Source of the DNA: Luzula sylvatica
Lineage: Eukaryota > Streptophyta > Magnoliopsida > Poales > Juncaceae
Assembly (NCBI GenBank): GCA_946800325.1
Contig: OX326959.1
Location: forward strand, 41,778,908 to 41,842,907
Direction of reading: 5' to 3'
Length of the DNA: 64,000 bases
The notes beneath the pieces are model-generated. The model had not been told where the DNA came from. It saw only the letters and a list, made by a program, of their open reading frames with translations, and searched no databases. Both the position numbers and the translations under genes were made by a program. This document shows positions 1 through 10,739 of the stretch, piece by piece (within the stretch, counting starts at the first letter, position 1; the number at the start of each line of letters is the position of its first letter).

Positions 1-850
1 AATAAATTGACCTACATTTATTTGGTAGACAATATACTTGGGATAATGCTATTGCACAAGCTAGGTTGGATAGGATTATCATTAACAAAGATTGGGCGAA
101 GGAATTTCCTAATTCCAAACAGAATGATATAACCAATTCTTGTTCTAACCATACTCCATTACTTTATCAAGCTCATACAATTTTTCCAATTTTTAATGGG
201 TTCAGATTTAAAAATGCATGGCTTTCTAATTCAGAGGTTGTTCAAATTATAAGCAGACATTTATTTGCTACTAAATCATGATAATTTGGAGGAATTTCAA
301 ACAAAATTGGAGGCTTTGGGAAAAATAAAGGAATGGGATATAGGAAGAATGAGTAATCTTAAAATACAAATGTTAAATTGTCCTAAGGTTATTCATTGGA
401 TTGATTCATTGAGTTATCAAAGAAATTTAAATGAGATTGAAAATAGGTTAAGAGTAACATCAAAGGAAAGATATAAATTAAATGAAAGGAATGAGTTATA
501 TTGGAAACAAAGATCCAAAAATAAATAGATAAAGTAACAAAATTGTTATACAAAATTCTTTCATATACATGCAACAATTAGGAAATCGAAATTAATGATT
601 CGTACATAGGAGAAAAAAGGAGTCCAATATTCCTATGTTGGTTTATAAAGCATGTATTCACAAATCATTTGATTTTTCATAAGATTTTATTGAAAAGTTT
701 TTGAAAACAAGAGGGTTTGAAGATAAATGTATCACATGAATAAAAAAAATTCAATCTTTTTTTGGGGGGGGGGGGGACTAGAGTGTTACTAAATGGTAGA
801 CCAGGAAAATATATCTATCTTACAAAAGAATTGAGGCAAGGTGATCCATT
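1..850 (+). pseudogene. Decayed LINE (L1-type) ORF2 fragment: end of endonuclease and start of reverse transcriptase
   Basis: Frames around 66-530 read like the end of a plant L1 endonuclease (motif ARLDRIIINKDWAKEFPNSK, then FKNAWLSN). Around 550-590 is a degraded FHIHATIRKSK motif, and 783-850 reads VLLNGRPGKYIYLTKELRQGDPF-like, the RT block ending in RQGDP. Stops and frame changes separate the blocks, so it is dead. A run of G at 767-776 adds a frameshift. The copia LTR starting at 851 interrupts it directly after the GDP motif. The family assignment rests on motif order; the exact clade is not determined. Confidence 0.8.
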
Positions 851-1233
851 TGAAGGAATTACATTTTAGGAGGACCAACGGATAAAATGGACATATACGG
901 ATAAAGAAACGTACACGTTTGTGGGAAAGAATAAGTGTACGGTGAGATTGTACAAAAGTAACAAACATAAGGTCTTCCGTTCGAACGGAGAGTTCACCAG
1001 TTCGAATGAAATATAGTATGTATGTATACAATGAGATTATACACATAATTCAAACAGAACTTGCTCCGTTCGAACAGAACGTGTTATCCGTTCAAACGGA
1101 GGGACTCGTGTGTGTAATAGGATTGTACACAAGGCATACAGTGAACATTCCGTTAGAACGGACTGATCATCCGTTTGAACGGAACTGTTTCCAGATTATG
1201 TGTAGATTGTTTTACATCCTTTGGTACATCCTT

Positions 1234-1264
<31 letters not shown>

Positions 1265-1270
1265 CTATAT

Positions 1271-1493
1271 GAGTCTGTCTACTATGACATTAATGGTACA
1301 CAGGTTTTGGTGCCATTAAATTTTCAGCCCTTAGATCTAGTTAAATATGTGCGGATCGGCAAACACGATTAACGGAGTTAATACAAATTTTTTGTCCCGT
1401 CTCCCTTCCTTCTCTTCATTGTTTTCTTATCTTCATTTTTCCTTGGACGAAACTGACTAAAGCTCTCTCTTCTCCTCTCTTGATCAGACAAGA

Positions 1494-1542
<49 letters not shown>

Positions 1543-3700
1543 CGATGTAAGACCTTGGACGCTCGATCAAATCTGCGGGCTAATGGAAGCTCCATTTATT
1601 CTACGGGTTATGCTCCAGGACTCACTGTCAACAAAATCTCCTCGGTTGGTTGCAGATCAGTTTTGTCTGCAAAGGACAACGATGGTCGCCTTTTCTGGAC
1701 GAAGCTCCGACATTACCGACGAAACTTACATACTCTTTATCTCTCCGGTATTGATAACTGAATTTCTTTGTTCATCTCTTTATTTCTATCAGATGCTCAA
1801 TTTCTCCTCTTCCTCCATGTGTCTCGGTTTAATTCAAATCCCTCCCTCTAAATCAAAGTCTCTCTAACCCTACCTTTCTTCTCTTATGCCTGGTGCGCCC
1901 TTTCTCTGATTGTGATCCGTTGGTAACTTGGTGTTTATTTGTGAAGTTTGTTCTGATATGTGAGGTTAAAATAGGCCCAATTCGAGCTTGATTTTAATTC
2001 TTTGTTGTGCAATTTTGCCTCAAGTGGATTGTTACAATATACTCGTACATCCAAGTTAAGTTAGAATTATTTGGCCCCAGCCCCCATCTACTACATGTTA
2101 TAATTGAAATCTTTATTATATATATCTTTTGAATTCAACTTAGTCATATCTCATGTAATATATTATTTTATCTTTAATTCATGCTTCAAGGGAAATAAAC
2201 AGGGACGGAATATCGGATTTGTTTGCGCAGGAGATTAATCTCAATAAAGGTTGATGTTCGCGACATCTCGAATTTATGTTTGGTGAAATGGGAGTTTGAT
2301 TTTTGGTGAATTAAGGGATTTTTCGTTTATTCGAGAGGGCAACAGATACATATATTTTTGGTATATCTGAATCTTTAATATAAAAATATAATGTGGGGGT
2401 GTTTTGGTAATATTTATGTTTGGATGGTATCTATGTATTTGTTTGGATGTTTTGTCGAAGTTTATAATAATGTTGAAAAGAAGGGCGAAATACATTCCTC
2501 AAAATTCAATTGAGTTTTGCTCGAGTCTCGAATAATTTCAAGAATATATTCAAAGCATGTATGAATTATCTGTCTATTCACTTTCTAATAAACTCAAATA
2601 TTTTCTCTTGCTATAACCGCTATGAAATCAGTATCATATTTGTTACATAGTTTGTATTTCAATAATAAAAAAAAAACATTCATCTCAAATGATGATATTC
2701 CTCGTTACGGTGATATCAATGAATAATATACAGTATACAACTTAGCAACAACACACAAATTCAAGCTTCAAAGTTCTCTTCTTCAATACTAAAATTGGAT
2801 TCTCATCTCTAATGGATTAATCTGCACAAGTCAAAAGAAATGTATTAGAAAATTAACAATAAATATTGTTGTATTGAACAATATTATTCAACGACATGTA
2901 CAAATAAACCTCAAATTTAGCCAACACTACCCCCTAATTCCGCAAAAGCCATCACTAATTATCCATACTAATTAACCAACAATAAAAAAAAAATCAGCTC
3001 TAATTCACCCAAAATTTCAGTCCCAGAACAAAAAAACCGAATCACCTGTCATAATCTCATCTCTAATCCACCAATCTGCAAAAATTATAATAGAATCAAT
3101 ATTAGAAAAAGTAAGAATGAATAATTATCCCGAAATCAATCCCAATTATGCAAATTTTATCATCTAATTCACCAATTATCAGCCATAGTTCACCAAAACC
3201 ACAAAAAAACCTAATTCAGTACTAGGGGTTGATAAGAAATCGAAATTTCTAACCTTTCAGATGCTAAATAAAAATCAATTACATCCAAAGGTTGTGACAT
3301 GTTCGTATCACAGGTACCGCCCTAAAACAAAAATCACAAAATCAATGAAATTTAAGTTGGATCTGAACAAGTTGAGCGAACAAGTTGGTGCCATTAAATT
3401 GGTTTCTAACCTTCCATTAGCCCGCAGATTTGATCAAGCGTCCAAGGTCTTACAGAGAGAGAGAGAGAGAGAGAGCGCTCTTGTCTGATCAAGAGAGAAG
3501 AGAAGAGAGAGCTTTGGTCAGTTTCGTCCCAGGAAAAATGAAGATACGAAAACAATGAAGAGATGGAAGGGAGACGGGACAAAAAATTTGTATTAACTCC
3601 GTTAATCGTGTTTGCCGATCCGCACATATTTAACTAGATCTAACGGCTGAAAATTTAATGGCACCAAAACCTTTGTACCATTAATGTCATAGTAGACAGA

Positions 3701-3703
<3 letters not shown>
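1271..3703. mobile_element. Non-autonomous Mutator-like element (MULE) with about 310-bp terminal inverted repeats
   Basis: Positions 1271-1583 and 3410-3703 are near-identical reverse complements, starting GAGTCTGTCTACTATGAC and including a CT-rich tract (GA-rich on the right). Flanking 9-mers are TATCTATAT and TATATATAT (8 of 9 match), but they lie in TA microsatellites, so the target duplication is weak evidence. Long TIRs plus a roughly 9-bp duplication fit MULEs. No transposase is visible. The interior (about 1590-3400) holds leader-like CT-rich and AT-rich sequence with no gene I recognise; host sequence captured Pack-MULE style is possible. Confidence 0.7.
1499..1539 (+). repeat. (CT)n microsatellite inside the left TIR of the MULE
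   Basis: About 20 TC units. The right TIR carries a shorter GA tract (about 3455-3473), so the two arms differ in repeat length. Confidence 0.9.

Positions 3704-3750
<47 letters not shown>
3704..3750. repeat. (TA)n microsatellite at the right border of the MULE
   Basis: About 23 TA units directly abut the element end. A second TA run sits at the left border (1237-1262). The element probably inserted into a TA-rich target. Confidence 0.9.
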
Positions 3751-3757
<7 letters not shown>

Positions 3758-4285
3758 ATGTTTCTCTCTCATCAAAGTAATCCAATCAGTCTCAACTGTT
3801 GAGAGGCACTCTTACAAGTGTGAACATGAAAGAGAGAAAGAGAGAGTAAGGAGAAAAACTATTTTTCTCCATCAGAAATAATCAATACGAGATTAAGCAA
3901 CTTTACTCATGTGTCGTCTAGGCAGACACGTCAGTAATCGACATACCATAATTCACGGTAGATACAGGGCTTTTGGTTCTCGTTTGTGATCATTGTGAAG
4001 TTAGGGTTTGACCGAAACAAATTCGGTTTGTCCAAGAGAAGGAGTTCGTGTACCGATGGTGTCGAGTCGCATGGGAATTGGACGCACGCATTGTCGGAGC
4101 GAAAAGCAGATGGAAAGAAAGACAGAGTAAACGCTTCAGCCCTTCGTTCACCATCAATTTGGTGAGTTATGGTTGCTTGTTCTTCCGAATTTTATGATCG
4201 AATCGACGGCGTGATCCTGAATTTTGGAAAAGGCACCATAACCCTCATCACTATGTGGGATGCGGGGCCGGCGATTTCCCAACAG

Positions 4286-4297
4286 TGGTATCAGAGC
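4286..4297 (+). promoter_or_regulatory. Copia primer-binding site (initiator Met tRNA)
   Basis: TGGTATCAGAGC is the standard plant Ty1-copia PBS, complementary to the 3' end of initiator methionine tRNA. It lies one base after the LTR end at 4284, which fixes the element's orientation as +. Confidence 0.9.
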
Positions 4298-5507
4298 GAT
4301 TGCCTTCGATTCGAGTGTCAAATTGCATGTGATATGCGTGGCGTATAATTGTTATACACAAGTTTGCAATTTTTATTTAATGAAGTTTAAGTTTCGATTA
4401 AAATCACAAGTAGAACTCACTAGAGATCAATCATGTGACGATTGAGAGTATTTAGGAGTGATCGTGTAAGCGTTTCGAGATTGTTCGTTTTGGAAACGAT
4501 CGAAAACAAAAGAAAAGGCCTAAGAGGCAGAAAATCAGAATTTGGCTCCCCCGTCGAACGAAAATGTGGGTGTGGGGATGCCATGTGTACGAGAGGATAA
4601 GGACTGTTTGGAACAGTCACGTCCCCATGTTTTGTTCGAACGAAGCTCTGCTTCCATTCAAATGGAAGGAACCCTCTGAAAAGGAGTTTTCACATGTTGA
4701 TGGTATATATGTTCGAACTGAAGATCTTATCCGTTCAAAAGGAAGATGTCATGATGTTGTTTTCTATTTTTTTGGCTACAAACTTCAAAATTTTGAGTTA
4801 TTTATATCAATAAAATTCAAATCATTCATACATTCATTTGGGATGATTATTAAAGGTTAATGATCTATAAATCTTGTGATGCGTCGATGTAATTTGACTA
4901 TGTCGAAGGTAAAACATGTTTAGCATGATCCCTCAATACTTGAGTCAATAAATTTCTAGTATGTGTTTATTGGAGGCCAACGTGGTTTCAGGCTTTCGTC
5001 GGGCATGTTGGTAGTTCGATTGCACAATACGTGGATACGATGATGACTTAATGTAATAATACTTAAGTCGTAGAAATGTCTTCCATGTCTACAGTCATCG
5101 AAATTGGTATCGTATATTGTGTGTTTTCAGGCCTTCGTCGTGCACGTGAGTAGTTCTATTGACAGATACGTAGTATATGGTTGTGACTTAACCATACAGG
5201 TCAATCCGATTGGAATTCGGGGCATAGATAGAATGCACACACGAAACTTCGGATTGTATGTGATACAATTTAATACCGAAATCCAATAATGTTTCAAGAG
5301 TCGCATTGGATGTGAATGAATTCAATCCTACCTGAATAGAGAGATCTCGCTCGATAGGCCTTCGTCACTTGTGAGAGGATCGTGAAATATGGATCTTGAG
5401 TGTTATGAACTTGGAGTCCCGAACCGGTTGAGGGTTATCGATTTGATAAAAATAGCACAATTTCATATAAATCATCACATAAGCATATATATTAAGTACT
5501 AGGAGTG
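4298..5507 (+). mobile_element. Copia leader and gag region, non-coding remnant
   Basis: No gag frame survives. The leader at 4633-4740 carries more GTTCGAAC-type palindromes, like those in the LTR. Two imperfect copies of a roughly 65-bp block (near 4989 and 5130, starting AGGC-TTCGTCG) sit 140 bp apart, and a third partial copy lies near 5358. I see nothing else. Confidence 0.6.
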
Positions 5508-5860
5508 TTCAAACGGTTCGGTTTATTCGGATATAGAACCGAACCGGTCGAATTCGATTTAATAGGTTCGGTTCTCTGGAGTATTTTGTCCGGTTCGGTT
5601 TAAAAAATGGTATTGTTTGGTTTATTTGGTTTGGTTCGGTTTGTTGGGTATTGGCGTCACTACCGAGCCCCGCGCAGCAGATTGTGAGGCCCGATCCGAC
5701 CCGATCTCGAGGACCACGTCGACGACTCGAAAGTACGAATCATGAAGTGCAACTAATACCTATGAAATTAACTCTTAATTCATAGAGAATCATACCGCAT
5801 GAAATTGATCACGGAGACGGGTTGACTGCGTAGTTGCTTTGTCAAGATGAAGTGCAATAA
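5508..5860. mobile_element. Insert in the copia element: hAT-type end fragment plus inverted LTR end
   Basis: 5508-5641 matches the end of the hAT MITE at 56708 (AGGAGTGTTCAAACGGTTCGG, then alternating GGTTCGGTTT). 5642-5860 is the reverse complement of the last 200 bp of the solo LTR (12060-12258): it begins TGTTGGGTATTGGCG and ends near ACGGGTTGACTGCGTAG. Recognisable copia integrase resumes after about 5900, so these fragments sit inside the copia body. Confidence 0.6.
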
Positions 5861-5899
5861 TAAACTTGCAAGAGAATCAAAGCCCTTTGATAGGATCGA

Positions 5900-8060
5900 G
5901 GAGGCGAGTTATTGAGCTATGAGTTTGAATATCATCTAAATAATTGTGGAATCGTTTCACAATTGCCTCCACCAGGAACATAGTGATATGTCCCATAAGA
6001 GGAATCGAACGCATGTTGGATATTGTTTGATAGATGATGAGTCAAACGGATCTCCCAAAATCATTTTGGGGATATGCCCTTGAGACCGCGGCATTTGCCA
6101 CTAATGGATGGTTACATATGAGATATGAACCGTATAACTTCTAATCGGTGCAAAAGACCTCATATAGGATATGGACCGAAAAGCTTTCAGTGTTATCTTT
6201 TGTGAAGATTTGGGATGTCAGTGTACATTCGAAAATTTGTTTCGGATAAACTTGATCCCAAATCTGAGAATTGTTTATTTATCGGTATCCTTAAGAAAAT
6301 TAAAGGATATTAGTTCTAAAGTCCCGACGAAAATGAGATTTTCATGGCTCGAAGAGATACCTTCTTAGAGGAGGACTTTACGCGCATAAGTTTGGAAGTT
6401 GATGCCACTTATCTCTATGCGGGCTAGAGGGAGTAGAATGGATCTCGGTGAAATTTGAGACTCGGAAATGAACATTGAACCGATGAATGTTGATTGGAGT
6501 TCGTCAAAAGTTGATGAGTCCAAGCCAAGCACACACATAACTTTTCATAGATCAAGCAAGACACGTGTGAAGGAAAAGAAAATCCAATCAAATCATATGT
6601 CACTTGATATCGTTACCAAACACGAGCCGGAAAATTATGAATTTATCATATCTAATGACGGGCAAGTCAAGCTCATACATGATGAGTCGATGTCTTACAA
6701 AGATGCTTTAAAGAGTAAAGATTACAAATGACATGGTGTCATGAAGTTTGAGATTCGATCCATGTATGTTATCAAGTTTCGAACTTGATTGAACCATCTC
6801 CCAAGGTTAGACTCATGGGATGTAAGTAGGGTTTTTTTAGATGAAAACCAACATGAATAGGAATATGCATATTTACAAAGCGAGGCTAGTCGTGAAAAGT
6901 TTCAAGTATTTGTGATACGATCATGAAGAAAACGTTTTTGCACATAGACATGCTTAATTCATTCGGATTCTATTTGCCGTCACATATTATGATTATGAGA
7001 TATGGCAAAATAGATACCAAAACCGTATTTCTTCACATAAATTTTATTCAAGGATATGTACTTGACACAACCTAAAGGTTTTGTCGATTCAAAAGAATTG
7101 GGGAAATAGTATGCATGCTTGAACGATCCAAATGATGGGTTGAAGAAATTTCTTGGAGTTGGAATATTAGTTTTGATGAAATTATAAACGCTTATAATTT
7201 TATGAGAACAATAAAAAAATTTGTACACATGAAAGTTAGTGGAAGTCGCATTATATTTCTTGTGTTATATGTGAACGACATATTAATCGTAGGAAACAAC
7301 ATTCCGATGTTTACGGACGTCAAGAAGTATTTATGTATTTGTTTTGCTATGAAAGATTTAGGTTATGCCGCTTATAAATTAGGCGTGAAGACCTATATGA
7401 TAGATCTGAGAAGATCCTCACTCTAAATCGGAGCATGTGCAATCGACAAAGTGTTGAAAACGGTTTTCAATACGTAAATCCAAGAACGAATTTCTCCCAA
7501 TATCGAATGGCATAGACTTTTATAAAGCTTCATGTTCGACATCGAGCAAGGATAAAAGTCGAATGGATATGAGCTATTTTTCTACTAGGATATGTATGTG
7601 GCTCGATATGTCAATATATATATTAAGCGTCAAATCTCGCAATCAATGGAATCTCGGAGATTCGCGTTGAAAGTGATAAAGATCATCCTTAAATATTTTT
7701 AGAAAGGATTAATGATATATTTCTCATTTATGTTGATGTGGAGGACGGGTTGGTAATAAAGAGTTATACCAATGACATTTTCCAAACTTGTATCGCGAGT
7801 TTCGATCACGAAGTGAGTACGTGTTTTCCTTAATTGAATACACTATTATGTATCGCGGAGGCAAGTATATTGTGATTTACGAACCGCAAAGGAAGCGGTA
7901 TGGATCAAGTGTACATGACTAAACTCGGAGTAGTCTCGAGTTATGGAACCACTTCGTGACAAAGACATTGCTCCACGAGAATAAGGGTTTGGGTTAATAT
8001 ACTTCTCATTGCTAGTAAAAAAGTCAAAATTATCAAATTTTCTTCCAAACCATTTCTTCA
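5900..8060 (+). pseudogene. Degenerate Ty1-copia pol (integrase C-terminus, reverse transcriptase, RNase H)
   Basis: In shifting frames I read, in order: an integrase C-terminal block around 6010-6180 (FWGYALETAAF); a post-integrase block 6171-6430 (motif EKL..FVKIW); the linker 6470-6730 ending SYKDALKSKD; RT blocks at 6740-7120 (HIDMLNSFG, GFVDSK); the catalytic RT block at 7205-7425 (IIFLVLYVNDILIVGNN, with YVND where active copies have YVDD); and the RNase H end near 7850-7985 (RTAKEAVWIK). Many stops and frameshifts show an old, dead copy. No 3' LTR of this family follows, so the 3' end is lost. Confidence 0.8.
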
Positions 8061-8845
8061 CGTATTTAAGTATCGCAATAGGAAAATAGTTTATAGGTAT
8101 AACTAGATAATTATATATGTGTTATAAAATAATATGTACATTTGAGAAAAATAGATATAGGTATGATAAATGACATACGCATCGTGAAAAACTGTATTCA
8201 TATAATAAGAAATATAAAAACAATATATACCAATAATAAAACTATTTAAGTCAAATAAGTTTAATAAGAGTTAAAAAGAATATTGAGCAATTTCAGGTCA
8301 GTATTATATGGTTTAATTAGGCCCAGACTAATAATATTTGTTTCGGGTCAATATGGTATAGTTTCAGCTCGTCTTTGGATTTATCTACAATTGACTCATA
8401 TTTGGATTACTAAATTTGGTATAGTTTTTTCATATAAAGATAAAACACAATTTTCTTTTAATATGAATTGATTTGGCCTAGTTAATTTCCTCACTTAAAG
8501 AGATAAACTTTTTCTAGAAGAAATACCGATTTATTTACTGTCGCAACAAATTTACTTGAATTTCTTTTTTTTTTGAGAAAAATTTACTTGAATTTCTGAC
8601 AAATGCTTCTGGAGGGAGGATAATTTCTGTATACATAAGATCAACATCAAAGAAATCATGACGTACATTCACCCATTACACACATCCACACATCCGAGTC
8701 AAGTTCAACTAACAGTTCAGTTTTATTTTCTAAAAAAAGGACTCGGATGCGCAAATTCTCAACTTCTCAATAACGCTCCACATCGCAATAGTTAAACCAT
8801 GTCATTGCTGAGCGATATTCCAAAGAGATTATTAATAGAGAGCTT
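8061..8845. other. Intergenic DNA between the copia remnant and the RIC gene
   Basis: AT-rich, with no credible ORF or repeat pair. The last 200 bp probably include the RIC promoter and transcription start, but I see no decisive TATA box. Confidence 0.5.
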
Positions 8846-8916
8846 GCAAATCAAGCTGAAGACACGAGAAGAAGGACGTCCACCTCCTTCTTATAGCTCT
8901 TCAAGGCTTGATTTGC
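8846..8916 (+). ncRNA. Strong hairpin upstream of the RIC gene; possible miRNA-like or leader structure
   Basis: The arm starting GCAAATCAAGC at 8846 pairs with ...GGCTTGATTTGC ending at 8916: 11 uninterrupted pairs, then TGAAGA/TCTTCA, then AAGAAGGA/TCCTTCTT, around an 8-nt loop (CGTCCACC). About 30 bp of stem in 71 nt is far beyond chance for unique sequence. It lies about 190 bp before the RIC start codon on the same strand, so it may be in the 5' leader. It matches no miRNA I can name. Alternatives are a tiny MITE or an inverted-duplication by-product. Confidence 0.4.
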
Positions 8917-9108
8917 ATCAGCAATTCAAATAAGCCCTTGGAAACGATCTACAATCTTGAGAAAGCACGATTAATTGTTTTCGACCGAGACAACGAGTCA
9001 CAAAAAGTACATTTTTTGTTATTTGAATTTATATTACCCGAAAATTAGCACGATATTGAATTTTCAATTTTCTTGTAGTTTTTTGCAAACAAGTTGCCGG
9101 TATCCAAG

Positions 9109-10013
9109 ATGAGTACTAAGATCGTGAAGAAAGGTCTTCTAACCCCTATCAAATACATTACCAAGATATTTGGTGGGTGACCCCCTTCGATGTTCTATGT
9201 CTATGTCCATCTCCATTACTCTTAATTTATATCTCTCACATGGTGATATTTTCTTTTGATTTTAGAATCGAAGGAGCCTGAGTTGCAAATCGGTCTACCA
9301 ACCGATGTCCGACACGTGGGACATATCGGTGCAGGAGACGAAAGCGACGGCCCAACTTGGGTCAGTCTTATTAATGTTTTTTCTTATCATTTATTTTCTT
9401 TTTGCAATAAATAATGTTCTTTTAATATTAACATTGGGTCTTCGAATAAAATTTTTGTGACACAGATGACTTCGTACCATTCGGCTCCATTGAATGATTC
9501 GGGAAGCCCAGCCTCTAGCACGACAACTCAATGGGCATCACAAGGAGGTTAGCTCATTTATTTCTCTAATTTTGCTAATTTTGAAATATTATTATTTGTT
9601 AGTTATAAAATTCTCTAGAAAATTGTACATTGTGAGGATATATGATGACATGTATATTTGTAGATATAAGCACATTTGGTGCATTGACTTACTCCCCTTT
9701 GAACGACGCACAACTTACAAATTCTCCAAGATCCAAGCCTCGCCATTCTCGCAGGTACCAGTCTGAAGGCACGACAATTCCAGCGGATTCCTCCGAAACA
9801 ATCATCAAGAAAAAAGGTCGTAAACTTCGTAAGAAGAAGGAAGGATCGGAGGATAGGCCTGATGTGCCAGTTCCGAAGAAGGCCAATAAGAAGAAATCAA
9901 AGGGCGATGGATCGACGAAGCCTCGACGGAAAGATGTAGTTGTTGCTCCTGAGAAGACGCTCGATACTAAGCCTCTTGATGATGGCGAACTTGATGAGAT
10001 ATTGCTTTGCTGA
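9109..10013 (+). CDS. RIC-type ROP-interactive CRIB-motif protein, 196 aa, 4 exons
   Basis: Exons: 9109-9172, 9266-9360, 9466-9547, 9664-10013; all introns GT-AG and the 591-nt sum is in phase. RIC proteins are plant effectors that bind GTP-loaded ROP/RAC small GTPases at the plasma membrane and link them to the cytoskeleton, Ca2+ and exocytosis. The CRIB core is at residues 30-43 (IGLPTDVRHVGHIG), followed by DGPTWM where the family usually has PSWM. The N-terminus (MSTKIVKKGLL..IKYITKIF) is the short basic start typical of RICs. After residue 100 the protein is basic and low-complexity (KKKGRKLRKKK, KKANKKKSK), resembling RIC10/11-type tails, and it ends acidic (DDGELDEILLC). ATG 9109 is chosen because it gives the family N-terminus and a clean donor. 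Which RIC paralogue it is remains open. Confidence 0.85.
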
Positions 10014-10739
10014 GTGCTTCGATAGACTATGATTTTTACATCACAATGTTGATTGTGGTTATTTTTGTTGTAGGCTTAGTTCTGTTTTGGAGTAGAGAAA
10101 CGATCTACTTGTAAATCATAAAACTATTTTATGTACGTCTTATAATGTTTTCTTTTCGTTTGTTTTGGACACAACAAAACATGATGAATTGTACTAAAAA
10201 TGAAGAATTGAAGAGTTTATAAGTAGCATGCTAGTTGATCTATCAAACAGGTATAGTAGTGTGTTTTTTTATTATAAAACTCGAAATTGACAAGAAAATG
10301 AAATAGGACAACTATTACTATATTTTTCATTAAATAAAATACAAAAATAATCCAAACCCATAACTTCTTGAGTCATATGCACTGCATTGCACTCAATCAA
10401 GTGAGCTACGACCAGTAGAAGAATTGAAATAGTTTTATGTGTAACAATTTACATTTTTCGATACTAGATTACCTTTAATTAATTTATTTATATTTGTTGA
10501 ACAAAAAACTGAACAAATTTGAAGTAAAACGAGAACAAACAAAGGGAGAATATTTGCACATTGTTGACTCGTTTGATGATATCCAAAACAATACTCGAGA
10601 TACTAATGTTTTCATCCAAGTGTGATTAATTGGGACAAAACATATACACGCATCATGAATCATAACAATATACTTAGAAATCACATAAGAATAATCACAT
10701 AAGAAGCTACATACGATCGGTACCTTTCCCGATTTAATA
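10014..10739 (+). other. RIC 3'UTR followed by retroelement-like DNA
   Basis: About 10014-10200 is probably the RIC 3'UTR (TGTTTTGG-rich, AT-rich). Around 10060-10125 it resembles 16755-16825. From about 10500 onward the sequence looks like the 3' internal part of an LTR element: a purine-rich tract CAAAGGGAGAA near 10538, then an LTR-like start at 10740. No protein-coding frame is supported. Confidence 0.4.

Larger units (their letters stand above)
851..4284 (+). mobile_element. 5' LTR of a Ty1-copia element, split by a Mutator-like insertion
   Basis: The LTR begins TGAAGGAATTAC at 851 and ends CCCAACA at 4284, one base before a tRNA-iMet primer-binding site. The solo LTR at 11308-12258 has the same termini (TGAAGGAAATAC and ACCCAACA), which supports both boundaries. 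Removing the insertion at 1271-3703 and its target duplication leaves about 990 bp, close to the 951-bp solo LTR. The 5' third (976-1184) carries about six copies of a palindrome with core TTCGAA. The insertion point in the LINE is at the end of its GDP motif. Confidence 0.75.

Noticed and set aside
976..1184. Heat-shock elements as in heat-responsive copia LTRs
   Set aside because: Heat-shock elements need TTC and GAA separated by two bases; here the core is TTCGAA with none.
7202..7426. Working copia reverse transcriptase
   Set aside because: The catalytic motif reads YVND, stops and frameshifts surround it, and the 3' LTR is missing, so the element is dead.
8880..8890. GTCCACCTCC in the hairpin loop as a miR394 match
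   Set aside because: Only the last 10 nt match, it sits in the loop rather than the stem, and the rest of the mature miR394 is absent.
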